Origin: Burkholderia sp. HI2500
Lineage (GTDB): Bacteria; Pseudomonadota; Gammaproteobacteria; Burkholderiales; Burkholderiaceae
NCBI RefSeq assembly: GCF_002223055.1
Contig: NZ_NKFL01000005.1
Coordinates: forward strand, 124,001-188,000
Direction of reading: 5' to 3'
Length of the DNA stretch: 64,000 bases
A program made the position numbers and the translations under genes. Each line of letters begins with the position of its first letter. The first letter of the stretch is position 1. The notes beneath the pieces are model-generated. The model saw only the letters and a program-made list of their open reading frames with translations, did not search any database and was not told the origin of the DNA. Shown here in pieces: positions 35,305 through 43,212 of the stretch.

Positions 35305-35624
35305 GGGGAGACGGCGAAGAGAGAAATCGGAAGCGCCCATTGTACCGGTCGCGAGCGGCGTTGCCGGTATGGCCGGACGGATAAGGCCGGCAAACGGGTT
35401 GGGAGGCGGGTTGGAACGTGCGTTTGGCGGCAGGCAGGCGGGGCGTCGATCGAAGCGCATCGACGCAATGCGCTTCGCTGGCACGCGCCGGGCGCGCCCG
35501 GCTTCCGTTCGCGGAACGCCGGGCGTGCGTTCCGGGCAAAACGCCTGCGTCGGCCGGATGCTGCGGCCGTCCGATGGATCATTCCGCGTCGGACGCCCTG
35601 GGCGCCCGTACGCGGCACGTGCAA
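35305..35624. other. 320-bp intergenic stretch without a gene
   Basis: G+C-rich sequence with no credible reading frame. It holds short inverted repeats such as GCGCATCGACGCAATGCGC and paired CCGGGC/GCCCGG segments. It contains the promoter side of the uup gene and the downstream end of the DUF4399 gene; I see no clear terminator. Confidence 0.5.
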
Positions 35625-36029
35625 TTACTTCACGTTGACCGTGATCGTCGAGCTCAATTCGGGGCCGTACGAGCGGTGCATGCCGTCGCCCAACTGCAGC
35701 GTCAGCGTGTGCTGGCCGGGCGGCAGCTTGATGTCGGTCTCGGTCTGCGCCTTGCCGAAGTGCAGCGAACGTTCGCTCGCGGGGATCACGTCGCCCTTCG
35801 GAATCGGCCGGCCGTCGATCAGCAGGTGATGATGGCCAGTGTTCGGCGTGTTGTCGCCGGCCGGTCGAAGCTCCATTCCTTCGAGCCCGAACTTCACGTG
35901 CACCGGGTTCGACACCGTCGCGCCCTCGCTCGGCGCTTCGAAATACACGCGCGCCTCGGCCCGCGCCATCGTCGACACGGCCATCGCCGCCACGCATACC
36001 GCACCTGCGATCCACTTTCTGTTCAGCAT
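35625..36029 (-). CDS. DUF4399 periplasmic protein
   Basis: A 134-residue secreted protein. The signal peptide MLNRKWIAGAVCVAAMAVSTMARA ends at an ARA-EA site. The mature part (YFEAPSEGATVSNPVHVKFGLEGMELRPAGDNTPNTGHHHLLIDG) is typical of DUF4399, with the His-rich TGHHHLLID motif. AAGGAG lies six bases before ATG 36029, which rules out the longer frame. The function is unknown; the histidines suggest metal binding. Confidence 0.88.
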   Translation of the reverse strand: MLNRKWIAGAVCVAAMAVSTMARAEARVYFEAPSEGATVSNPVHVKFGLEGMELRPAGDNTPNTGHHHLLIDGRPIPKGDVIPASERSLHFGKAQTETDIKLPPGQHTLTLQLGDGMHRSYGPELSSTITVNVK

Positions 36030-36228
36030 CGCATTCTCCTTATGATTGGACAGCCTCGGAAGCATACACCGCACGCACGGCAGGCGTGTTTCGGTTGCGT
36101 TGTTCGCGATGCGTACGTTTAAAACGACGTTGCGGAGCCGTTCGACGAAATTCCGGTACCATTGCGCCTTTCGTCCGCCGGCCACGCCGCGGACGGCATC
36201 ACCGAATTTCCATTTTCCCGAGCGCTAC

Positions 36229-36411
36229 ATGAGCGAAGTAACCGAATACCAGAGCTGGGTCTGCCTGATTTGCGGGTGGGTCTACAACGAAGCGGAAGGG
36301 CTGCCCGACGAAGGCATCGCGCCCGGCACCCGCTTCGCCGACATTCCCGCCGACTGGCGCTGCCCGCTGTGCGATGTGGGCAAGGAAGATTTCGTCGTCG
36401 TCGATTTCTGA
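36229..36411 (+). CDS. Rubredoxin
   Basis: A 60-residue rubredoxin, an electron carrier with one iron held by four cysteines. The two knuckles are CLICGW (residues 12-17) and CPLCDV, with the usual YNEAEGLPDEGIAPGTRFADIPADWRCP between them. The second knuckle has Asp where many rubredoxins have Gly. Its redox partner is not in this window. Confidence 0.95.
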   Translation: MSEVTEYQSWVCLICGWVYNEAEGLPDEGIAPGTRFADIPADWRCPLCDVGKEDFVVVDF

Positions 36412-36565
36412 TTCGCTGACGCGCTGATTTCCGATCGCGGGTGATGACGCGATCACGCGCGTCGGCATGCATTCCGCCCCGCCGACGCGCCGCGCGTTTG
36501 CTATACTCTGCGCGCTGTCCACACCGCCGTCCGGTTCGCGTTTTTTGCGTTCCCTGGACATGGCT

Positions 36566-36640
36566 CTCCCCGTAGTTCAATGGATAGAACAAGCGCCTCC
36601 TAAGCGCTAGATACAGGTTCGATTCCTGTCGGGGGGACCA
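36566..36640 (+). tRNA. tRNA-Arg (anticodon CCU)
   Basis: A 75-nt cloverleaf with encoded CCA (36638-36640). The acceptor 5' strand CTCCCCG pairs with CGGGGGG with one G-T wobble. The anticodon stem AGCGC/GCGCT encloses CTCCTAA, giving anticodon CCT; the T arm is ACAGG-TTCGATT-CCTGT. A TATACT hexamer at 36502-36507 may serve as its -10 box. Confidence 0.95.
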
Positions 36641-36811
36641 GCCATCCTCATGGCCTCATCCACTTTCCCACGATCGCATACCGCAACGGCGGCGACGAAA
36701 GGCGCCTGACGTCGAAGCGGATCGGGAAGCATCGGCAGCCAACCTGCACGCCGGATCTCGCGCTTGTTGAAAGTGAGCCGCCGATTCCATTCGACGCAAA
36801 TCACCAATCGA

Positions 36812-36840
36812 TTGACTCTCCACATCAGCCCTAGTACACT
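36812..36840 (+). promoter_or_regulatory. Promoter of the initiator tRNA gene
   Basis: TTGACT (36812-36817) and TACACT (36835-36840) are separated by 17 bp, close to the sigma-70 consensus. The tRNA 5' end at 36847 is 7 bp downstream of the -10 box, so the transcript would begin at or very near the mature 5' end. Confidence 0.75.
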
Positions 36841-36846
36841 TCGCGC

Positions 36847-36923
<77 letters not shown>

Positions 36924-36928
36924 ATACC

Positions 36929-36966
36929 GAAGCCCGCTCTGCGAAAGCAAGCGGGCTTCTTGCTTT
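36929..36966 (+). terminator. Terminator after the initiator tRNA
   Basis: A perfect 10-bp stem, GAAGCCCGCT (36929-36938) with 36950-36959, an 11-nt loop and TTGCTTT after it. Confidence 0.85.
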
Positions 36967-37137
36967 CCGCATGTGCTGCTGCGTGTGCTCAAGGCCTGCC
37001 AGCATCACATTCGGATCGAGGATCATTCAGCCTTCGAAGTCCCCTGCGACACACGATCGCATCCCGCCCGATCGCCACGGCCCTGCGCCCAATATTGCGT
37101 AGAATTCCGAACCTTCTTCAGCACCCGGACTCCCGCA

Positions 37138-37470
37138 ATGATTCGAACGATCGCGGCACTCGCCGCGCTTTCAGCGATGACCGGCACGGCAAACGCCGCC
37201 GACACCCTTACCGCACCCGCGAAGCCGCGCTATGTCAGCCCCGGCATCGCCAACATCACGAACGCTGCAGCCCCGCACGCGGAAAACCTCTCCCCCGACG
37301 CACGCTGCCGCGAACTGGCCGCCGGGATCGACGCCGTCACGCACGCCCCCGACCGCGGCCAGAAGGTCGTGCGCGGAATGGCCCCGGACGGCAAACCCCG
37401 CAACGAGCTGCGCGCTTACGACAAGCGCGCCGATCTCGAAACCGAGCATCACCGGCTCGGCTGCCGATAA
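37138..37470 (+). CDS. Secreted hypothetical protein
   Basis: A 110-residue protein with a clear signal peptide (MIRTIAALAALSAMTGTANA, cleaved before AD). The mature part is charged with two cysteines (C in DARCREL and the near-terminal C in GCR) that could form a disulfide. No known domain is evident. It is flanked by the tRNA terminator and the convergent SDR gene. Confidence 0.7.
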   Translation: MIRTIAALAALSAMTGTANAADTLTAPAKPRYVSPGIANITNAAAPHAENLSPDARCRELAAGIDAVTHAPDRGQKVVRGMAPDGKPRNELRAYDKRADLETEHHRLGCR

Positions 37471-37524
37471 CGAACGCAACGCCGCCCGGTCGAACAATCA
37501 CGCCGGGCGTCGGCATTCACGCAC

Positions 37525-38265
37525 TCACGCGTTCGCACCACCATCGATCGTCAACCCGGTCCCGTTGATCGACCGCCCTTCCGGCCCGACCACGAACGCG
37601 ACGAGCGCCGCCACGTCGTCGGCCTTGCCGTACTGCGGGATCGCCATCCGCGAACGCTGCGCACCGGCATGTTCGCCGTCGGCCGGGTTCATGTCGGTAT
37701 CCGTCGACCCCGGATGCACGATATTGACCGTGATGCCGCGCGAACCGAGATCGCGCGCAAGCCCCTGCGTCCAGCCGATCAGCGCGGCCTTGCTCGCCGC
37801 ATAGAGGCTCATCCCCGCATCGGGCACGCGCGTGGCGAGGCAACTCCCCGTCGACACGATGCGCCCGCCCTCCCCGAGATGCCGCGCCGCCGCCTGCGAC
37901 GCGACGATCACCGCGCGCACGTTCACGTTCAGCGTCGCGTCGATATCGTCGAGCGTGAGGTCGTCCAGCGCGCCGGCCCGGAAAATCCCCGCGTTGTTGA
38001 CGAGAATGTCGAGACCGCCGAACGCCTCCGCCGCACGATCGACCGCGTCGCGCACGGCCACCGGATCGGCGCTGTCGGCCTGGATCGCAACGGCACGGCG
38101 GCCCAGCGCCTCGATGCCGGCGACGACGGCCTGCGCCCGCTCCGCCGATTTCTCATAGGTGATCGCGACGTCCGCGCCCTCGGCCGCCAGCCGTTTCGCG
38201 ATCGCCGCACCGATGCCGCGGCTGCCGCCCGTGATGAGTGCACGCTTGCCCTGAAGTCGGTTCAT
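37525..38265 (-). CDS. Short-chain dehydrogenase/reductase
   Basis: A 246-residue classical SDR. The NAD(P)-binding TGGSRGIG lies at residues 12-19, NNAG is present, the catalytic Ser is in IVSTGS, and the catalytic pair is YAASK. It ends GLTIDGGANA as usual. A basic residue after the glycine-rich loop (R17) mildly favours NADP. AGGAAAGGAACCGAC precedes ATG 38265. It is divergent from a TetR regulator, which probably controls it. Confidence 0.92.
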   Translation of the reverse strand: MNRLQGKRALITGGSRGIGAAIAKRLAAEGADVAITYEKSAERAQAVVAGIEALGRRAVAIQADSADPVAVRDAVDRAAEAFGGLDILVNNAGIFRAGALDDLTLDDIDATLNVNVRAVIVASQAAARHLGEGGRIVSTGSCLATRVPDAGMSLYAASKAALIGWTQGLARDLGSRGITVNIVHPGSTDTDMNPADGEHAGAQRSRMAIPQYGKADDVAALVAFVVGPEGRSINGTGLTIDGGANA

Positions 38266-38295
38266 GTCGGTTCCTTTCCTCATTTATGTAACGAC

Positions 38296-38357
38296 CGACA
38301 CAGAATGTGGCAAGTTGCGCGACACAGTCAATTGATTTAATTTATCGATCGATACAG
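38296..38357. promoter_or_regulatory. Repeated CGAYACAG motif and palindrome between SDR and TetR genes
   Basis: CGACACAG at 38296-38303 and 38320-38327, and CGATACAG at 38350-38357, lie in one orientation. The last overlaps a perfect 12-bp palindrome TATCGATCGATA (38343-38354). This A+T-rich divergent region probably contains both promoters and the TetR operator. Confidence 0.55.
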
Positions 38358-38380
38358 AAATCGATGAAGGAACGGACGCA

Positions 38381-38995
38381 ATGGCTGAACGGGGCCGACC
38401 GAGAAGCTTCGACAAGGAAGCGGCGCTGGATCGCGCGATGGAGGTGTTCTGGCGCCTCGGCTACGAAGGCGCGTCGATGGCCGACCTGACGGCCGCGATG
38501 GGCATCGCGTCGCCGAGCCTGTATGCGGCATTCGGCAGCAAGGAAGCGTTGTTCCGGCTGGCGCTCGAGCATTACAGCGCAACGGAGGGGCGGGAAATCT
38601 GGGGCGGCGTCGAACAGGCCGGCAGCGCGCACGACGCCGTACGGAACTACCTGATGGATACCGCACGCGTGTTCACGCGGCGGTCGAAGCCGGCCGGCTG
38701 CCTGATCGTGCTGTCGGCACTGCATCCGGCCGAGCGCTCCGATACGGTTCGGCAAACGCTGATCGCGATGCGCGAGCGCACGGTCGAGCACCTGCGCGAA
38801 CGTCTCATGCAAGGGGTCGCGACCGGCGAGATCGCCGCACAAGCGAACCTCGATGCGATCGCGCGGTACTACGTCACGGTCCAGCAGGGGATGTCGATCC
38901 AGGCGCGCGACGGTGCGAGCCGTCGCGATCTGGAGGCCGTCGCGCAAGCCGCGCTGGCCGCATGGCCAGCGCTCGTCGGTACGGGCGGCGCGTAG
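38381..38995 (+). CDS. TetR-family regulator
   Basis: A 204-residue TetR/AcrR repressor. The HTH spans about residues 10-52 (KEAALDRAMEVFWRLGYEGASMADLTAAMGIASPSLYAAFGSKEALF), followed by a helical ligand-binding domain with a TetR_C_16/YxaF-like character. It is divergent from the SDR gene and likely represses it. The ligand is unknown. Ecotin lies convergent, 29 bp downstream. Confidence 0.92.
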   Translation: MAERGRPRSFDKEAALDRAMEVFWRLGYEGASMADLTAAMGIASPSLYAAFGSKEALFRLALEHYSATEGREIWGGVEQAGSAHDAVRNYLMDTARVFTRRSKPAGCLIVLSALHPAERSDTVRQTLIAMRERTVEHLRERLMQGVATGEIAAQANLDAIARYYVTVQQGMSIQARDGASRRDLEAVAQAALAAWPALVGTGGA

Positions 38996-39024
38996 CGGCA
39001 GGAGGCCGCGGCCGCGCCGTAACG

Positions 39025-39525
39025 TTACTGCTTTGCTGCGTGTTGCACGTCCTTCGACGCATGCCACACGCGATAGCGCACCTCGAAGCCGTCCGGCACA
39101 TAGACGACGAGCGGCAGGCGGCTGTTGTAGCGCAGCAGTTGGCCGTCACCGCGCACCTGCACGAACCGTTGCTGCGGCGCCTGGCCCGGGCATGCCATCA
39201 GCGTCGAGGCCGGCCCCTTCACGTCGGTGAGCTGGTAGTACGTATAGCCCCAGCCCTTCACGTCCTCGGCGGTCAGCTCGCCGCCGAACCACTGCTGGTT
39301 GCAGTCGGTCTGCAGCGTCTTGCCGATCATCAGCTCGACACGCGCATCGCCTTCGTTCTCGAGCGCGGGCAGCGCGATCACGACGCGCTGCTGGCCGGCC
39401 GCTGCCTGCGGAAACATCTTGATCGACTCGGCCGTCACGGCGGGCGCCGAAGCGGGCCCCGCCACGCAGGCGGCGGCTGTCGTCACGCAGAAGGCGGCCA
39501 GTGCGGCCCGGATCGCGAATTTCAT
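39025..39525 (-). CDS. eco: Ecotin, periplasmic serine protease inhibitor
   Basis: A 166-residue secreted protein. A signal peptide with a small Ala-rich tail precedes a complete ecotin domain: VELMIGKTLQTDCNQQWFGGEL, GWGYTYYQL, STLMACP and LRYNSRLPLVVYVPDGFEVRYRVW. The reactive-site P1 residue is the Met of STLMAC, as in E. coli ecotin, and the two cysteines that brace the loop are present. It should protect the envelope from trypsin-, chymotrypsin- and elastase-like proteases of hosts. AGGAG precedes ATG 39525. Confidence 0.95.
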   Translation of the reverse strand: MKFAIRAALAAFCVTTAAACVAGPASAPAVTAESIKMFPQAAAGQQRVVIALPALENEGDARVELMIGKTLQTDCNQQWFGGELTAEDVKGWGYTYYQLTDVKGPASTLMACPGQAPQQRFVQVRGDGQLLRYNSRLPLVVYVPDGFEVRYRVWHASKDVQHAAKQ

Positions 39526-39669
39526 CGATGTACTCCTGAAAAACAAAATGAGCCCCGGATGCTAACACTTCCGTCACACGACCTTACGCCGCTGTAATTT
39601 GACGACACAATTGCAAACAGCTGGCAATCCCCTTGCGCGGTACTTATACGGGAACCAACGGAGAACATC

Positions 39670-39978
39670 ATGCTGAAGCTCATTGCTGCCGCCGGCGTCG
39701 CCACCCTGCTGGCCGGCTGCGTCGTCGCCCCGGACGCCGGATACGGCTACGGGCAGCCTTACTATTCCGATCCCGGCTACGCGTACGCCCCTTCGCCCGT
39801 GTACGGCACGGTCAATATCTGGGGCGGTGGCGGCGGACGCGACTGGGATCGCGGCCGGCGCGACTACCATCGCTGGGACGGCGATCGCGGCAACCGCGGC
39901 AACGGCTGGGGGCGCGGCGGCGGACACCGCGGCGACTGGAACGATGGCGGCGGAGGCGGCGGCGGCCATCGCCACTGA
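39670..39978 (+). CDS. Gly/Tyr-rich lipoprotein
   Basis: A 102-residue protein with a lipobox LLAGC (cysteine 17). The mature chain is low in complexity: a Tyr/Pro/Ser segment (YGYGQPYYSDPGYAYAPSP), then Gly/Arg/Asp/Trp-rich repeats ending in GGGGGGGHRH. This points to a surface or periplasmic structural lipoprotein. I know no function for it. A strong terminator follows. Confidence 0.8.
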   Translation: MLKLIAAAGVATLLAGCVVAPDAGYGYGQPYYSDPGYAYAPSPVYGTVNIWGGGGGRDWDRGRRDYHRWDGDRGNRGNGWGRGGGHRGDWNDGGGGGGGHRH

Positions 39979-40066
39979 CGCGCATTTGCAACCGTTTGTA
40001 TCCGCGTGCCGCGCGCCACGATGGCCGACGCGTCACGCGGACGAACGGACGGCCGCGCAAAAGACG

Positions 40067-40095
40067 AAGGCCCTCGCATGAAGCGAGGGCCTTTT
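40067..40095 (+). terminator. Rho-independent terminator
   Basis: A perfect 11-bp stem AAGGCCCTCGC (40067-40077) with 40083-40093, a 5-nt loop, and TTTTT at the end of the stem. It lies between convergent small envelope-protein genes and may serve both. Confidence 0.9.
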
Positions 40096-40161
40096 TGTCG
40101 TTCGGTGCGGTGAAGCGAACGGCGCCACCGCCGCCTGCTCACGCTTCGCGCGTCAGCCTGC

Positions 40162-40524
40162 TCACCAGCCGGCCGGCTGCGCGTAGCCACCCGAGACGGG
40201 CGCGCCGCACACATACGCGCGCTGGTAGCGGTCGTAGCAATAGTTCGGGCCGTCGTCCTGGTACTGCGCCTGCTGGTAGGTCGGATACGCAGGCTGCTGA
40301 TACGCGGGCGCCTGGTAGTACGTCGGCGGCTGATAAGCCGGTGCCTGGTACGCGGGCGCCTGATACGCGACGGGCGGATTCATCGCGGACGTCACGATCG
40401 CGCCGAGCACCGCGCCGCCGATCAACGCGCCGATGACGGCGCCACCGTCGCGGCCATGCGCGGACGCCGGGCCTGCCACGGCAAGCGAACCGGCGAGGAC
40501 ACACACTGCGGCAATTTTTTTCAT
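40162..40524 (-). CDS. Secreted protein with glycine-zipper and Ala-Pro-Tyr-Gln repeats
   Basis: A 120-residue protein. A signal peptide (MKKIAAVCVLAGSLAVAGPASA) is followed by a glycine-zipper-like membrane segment (GGAVIGALIGGAVLGAIVTSAM), then tandem units of YQAPA/YQPPT/YYQAPAYQQPAY, and a C-terminal cysteine pair (NYCYDRY, YVCGAP). This resembles small outer-membrane-associated proteins of the glycine-zipper type. GGGAGTCCATC precedes ATG 40524. Confidence 0.82.
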   Translation of the reverse strand: MKKIAAVCVLAGSLAVAGPASAHGRDGGAVIGALIGGAVLGAIVTSAMNPPVAYQAPAYQAPAYQPPTYYQAPAYQQPAYPTYQQAQYQDDGPNYCYDRYQRAYVCGAPVSGGYAQPAGW

Positions 40525-40680
40525 GATGGACTCCCACGCGAAGTGGTACTGGATGCGATGCATTGTGGCGGCTTGCGGCAGTAATAGATGCAGCAAGTGG
40601 TAACGCGCGATTACCGGTATCACGCCCATCGAAAGGCGCCGTCGCCGTGCTACGATTTTCGGCATACAGGAGACGCCGTC

Positions 40681-41061
40681 ATGCAGCCGGAAACCGCCCG
40701 CCGTTTCGATACCGAATTCGCCCCGCGCATCGCACAGGCAATCGCCGCCTTCTTCGCCGAACACGTGCTGACCGACGTCGTCCCGTATGGCGGCCACGGG
40801 CACCCGACGCGCGTGCAGATCCGCAGCGCGCCGCACGAGCACGTCAGCGGCTTCGACCATCCGCTGAATCTCGAACTGACCTGGGACACCGACGAAATCG
40901 AGCGGCTGATGGAGCCGGACGGCCCGCAACGCTTCGAGCACTACCTCGCCGCGCTGCCGAAAAAGCTGGGGGCATGGCAGAGCGCGCGCGACATCGATCT
41001 CCTGTCGCGCACGCAGGCCGACCCGCTCGTGCGGCTCGGCGGCCTCGACTTCGAAGGCTGA
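40681..41061 (+). CDS. Conserved hypothetical protein (DUF5594-like)
   Basis: A 126-residue soluble protein, with no signal peptide or membrane segment. The sequence MQPETARRFDTEFAPRIAQAIAAFFAEHV and ELTWDTDEIERLMEPDG resembles a small family restricted to Burkholderia-like bacteria. ACAGGAGACGCCGTC before ATG 40681 excludes the longer open frame. The function is unknown. Confidence 0.72.
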   Translation: MQPETARRFDTEFAPRIAQAIAAFFAEHVLTDVVPYGGHGHPTRVQIRSAPHEHVSGFDHPLNLELTWDTDEIERLMEPDGPQRFEHYLAALPKKLGAWQSARDIDLLSRTQADPLVRLGGLDFEG

Positions 41062-41220
41062 GCGCCGGCGTCGCGCGATGCGGCCCGGTGATACACTCGA
41101 CCGGCCCCGCTCCGGTGCCGTTGCGCCGGCCGGGCCGCTCATCACCGCCTCCACCCTTGCGCATGGTTGCGCACGCAACCGGCAACCGGGCGCGCGGACA
41201 ACCACGCCTCTGCTCCCGCC

Positions 41221-42588
41221 ATGAACGCCGATACCGGCCTGCCGCTTCCGCAACGCTACTGGGCGATCGTCTGCGTCGCACTGGGCATCACGCTCGCCGT
41301 GCTCGACGGCGCCATCGCCAACGTCGCGCTGCCGACGATCGCGCGCGACCTGCACGCATCCGACGCCGCCTCGATCTGGATCGTCAACGCGTACCAGCTC
41401 GCGGTCACGATCACGCTGCTGCCGCTCGCGTCGCTCGGCGAGCGCATCGGCTATCGCCGCATCTACATCGCGGGGCTCGCGCTGTTCACCGCTGCGTCGC
41501 TCGGCTGCGCGCTCGCCGGCTCGTTGCCGATGCTGGCCGTGATGCGCGTGATCCAGGGCTTCGGCGCGGCCGGCATCATGAGCGTCAACGCGGCGCTCGT
41601 GCGGATGATCTACCCGTCGTCGATGCTCGGGCGCGGGCTGTCGATCAATGCGATGGTGGTGGCGCTGTCGTCGGCGATCGGGCCGACGGTCGCGTCCGCG
41701 ATCCTGTCGTTCGCGTCGTGGCCGTGGCTGTTCGCGGTCAACGTGCCGATCGGCATCGCCGCGGTAGTCGGCAGCGTGCGTGCGCTGCCGGCCAACCCGC
41801 TGCACGACGCACCGTACGATTTCGCGAGCGCGGTGATGAACGCGTGCGTGTTCGGGCTGCTGATCACGGCCGTGGACGGGCTCGGCCATGGCGAAAGCCA
41901 TGCGTATGTCGCGGCCGAGCTGGCCGTCGCGTTCGTCGTCGGCTACTTCTTCGTGAAGCGCCAGCTGTCGCAGCCGGCGCCGCTGCTGCCGGTCGACCTG
42001 ATGCGCATCCCGATGTTCGCGCTGTCGGTCTATACGTCGACGGCGTCGTTCACGTCGCAGATGCTCGCGTTCGTCGCGCTGCCGTTCTGGCTGCAGAATT
42101 CGCTCGGCTTCTCGCAGGTCGAGACGGGCCTGTACATGACGCCCTGGCCGCTCGTGATCGTGTTTGCCGCGCCGCTCGCGGGCGTGCTGTCGGATCGCTA
42201 TTCGGCCGGCATCCTCGGCGGGATCGGGCTCGCGCTGTTCGCGGCCGGGCTCTTGTCGCTCGCGACGATCGGCGCGCACCCGGGCACCGTCGACATCGTG
42301 TGGCGGATGGCGCTGTGCGGTGCGGGCTTCGGGTTGTTCCAGTCGCCGAACAACCGCGCGATGCTGTCGTCGGCGCCGCGCGAGCGCAGCGGTGGCGCGG
42401 GCGGCATGCTGAGCACCGCGCGGCTGACCGGGCAGACGCTCGGCGCCGCGCTCGTCGCGTTGATTTTCGGGCTCGTGCCCGATCGCGGGCCGACGATCGC
42501 GCTCTATGTCGCCGCGGCATTCGCGGCGGTGGCCGCGGTCGTCAGCATGCTGCGCATCACGTCGCCGCGGCCGGACACGGCGACCTGA
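41221..42588 (+). CDS. MFS transporter (DHA2-like drug exporter)
   Basis: A 455-residue polytopic protein of the major facilitator superfamily with about fourteen hydrophobic segments. Motifs include LDGAIANVALPTIARDL in the first helix and GERIGYRRIYIAG between helices 2 and 3 (motif A), and the proline/glycine-rich fifth helix (SSAIGPTVASAIL) of drug:proton antiporters. The substrate is unknown. ATG 41221 follows a non-coding stretch; the N-terminus MNADTGLPLPQRYWAI is as expected. Confidence 0.9.
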   Translation: MNADTGLPLPQRYWAIVCVALGITLAVLDGAIANVALPTIARDLHASDAASIWIVNAYQLAVTITLLPLASLGERIGYRRIYIAGLALFTAASLGCALAGSLPMLAVMRVIQGFGAAGIMSVNAALVRMIYPSSMLGRGLSINAMVVALSSAIGPTVASAILSFASWPWLFAVNVPIGIAAVVGSVRALPANPLHDAPYDFASAVMNACVFGLLITAVDGLGHGESHAYVAAELAVAFVVGYFFVKRQLSQPAPLLPVDLMRIPMFALSVYTSTASFTSQMLAFVALPFWLQNSLGFSQVETGLYMTPWPLVIVFAAPLAGVLSDRYSAGILGGIGLALFAAGLLSLATIGAHPGTVDIVWRMALCGAGFGLFQSPNNRAMLSSAPRERSGGAGGMLSTARLTGQTLGAALVALIFGLVPDRGPTIALYVAAAFAAVAAVVSMLRITSPRPDTAT

Positions 42589-42618
42589 CACATCGCTCGC
42601 CGTCCTCGGTCCTGCCCG

Positions 42619-43212
42619 TCATTCCGCGCCGAGCGCGTCCGTCACGAAGCGCACGCGCGCCTGCACGCTGTCGCGCGGCAGTTCGATCAGCCGGTAGCCA
42701 TATGACGTGTAGCACTCGACCATCGCGTCGTAGGTGCGCACGGCTTCCGCGAAATCCTGCCGGCGTTCAGTGTCCTGCGCATAGATGTCCGGCCACGGCG
42801 GCGCGATGAACACGCGCCGGTGGTAGCGGAAACGGCGGGCCGCGGCTTCCGCATGCGCGGGCACCGCGAGCCCTGTCAGCCGTAGATAGCCGACCACGTC
42901 CGGCACGCCGCGATCGAAGAACACGGGCCCGCGCGCGTGGCGCGCAAGATCGTACGAGCGCATCTCCCAGCTCAGCATCAACTCGGCGAACGCCGCCGGG
43001 TCACGCCACGGCAACGCCTGGCCGTCGATCGCCATCTGGTCGCGGATCACGCCGCGACCGGCTTCCTGCGAGCGCGCGAAACCGGCGCGTTCGAGCGCGT
43101 CGAGCAATGTGCTCTTGCCCGAGCCCGGGCCACCGGTGACGATAAAGAAGCGGCGTGCGGCTTCCTCGCCCGCATCGTCGGCGGCGCCGGGCGCCTGCAC
43201 GACCTCACGCAT
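42619..43212 (-). CDS. P-loop (AAA_28-like) nucleotide-binding protein
   Basis: A 197-residue protein with Walker A VTGGPGSGKSTLLDAL and kinase-like downstream motifs (GRGVIRDQM, FFDRGVPDVVGYL). It resembles small ATP/GTP-binding proteins of the AAA_28 family. ATG 43212 overlaps the end of otsA by 8 bp, so it is translationally coupled to trehalose-6-phosphate synthase. No biochemical role is established for this type. Confidence 0.85.
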   Translation of the reverse strand: MREVVQAPGAADDAGEEAARRFFIVTGGPGSGKSTLLDALERAGFARSQEAGRGVIRDQMAIDGQALPWRDPAAFAELMLSWEMRSYDLARHARGPVFFDRGVPDVVGYLRLTGLAVPAHAEAAARRFRYHRRVFIAPPWPDIYAQDTERRQDFAEAVRTYDAMVECYTSYGYRLIELPRDSVQARVRFVTDALGAE

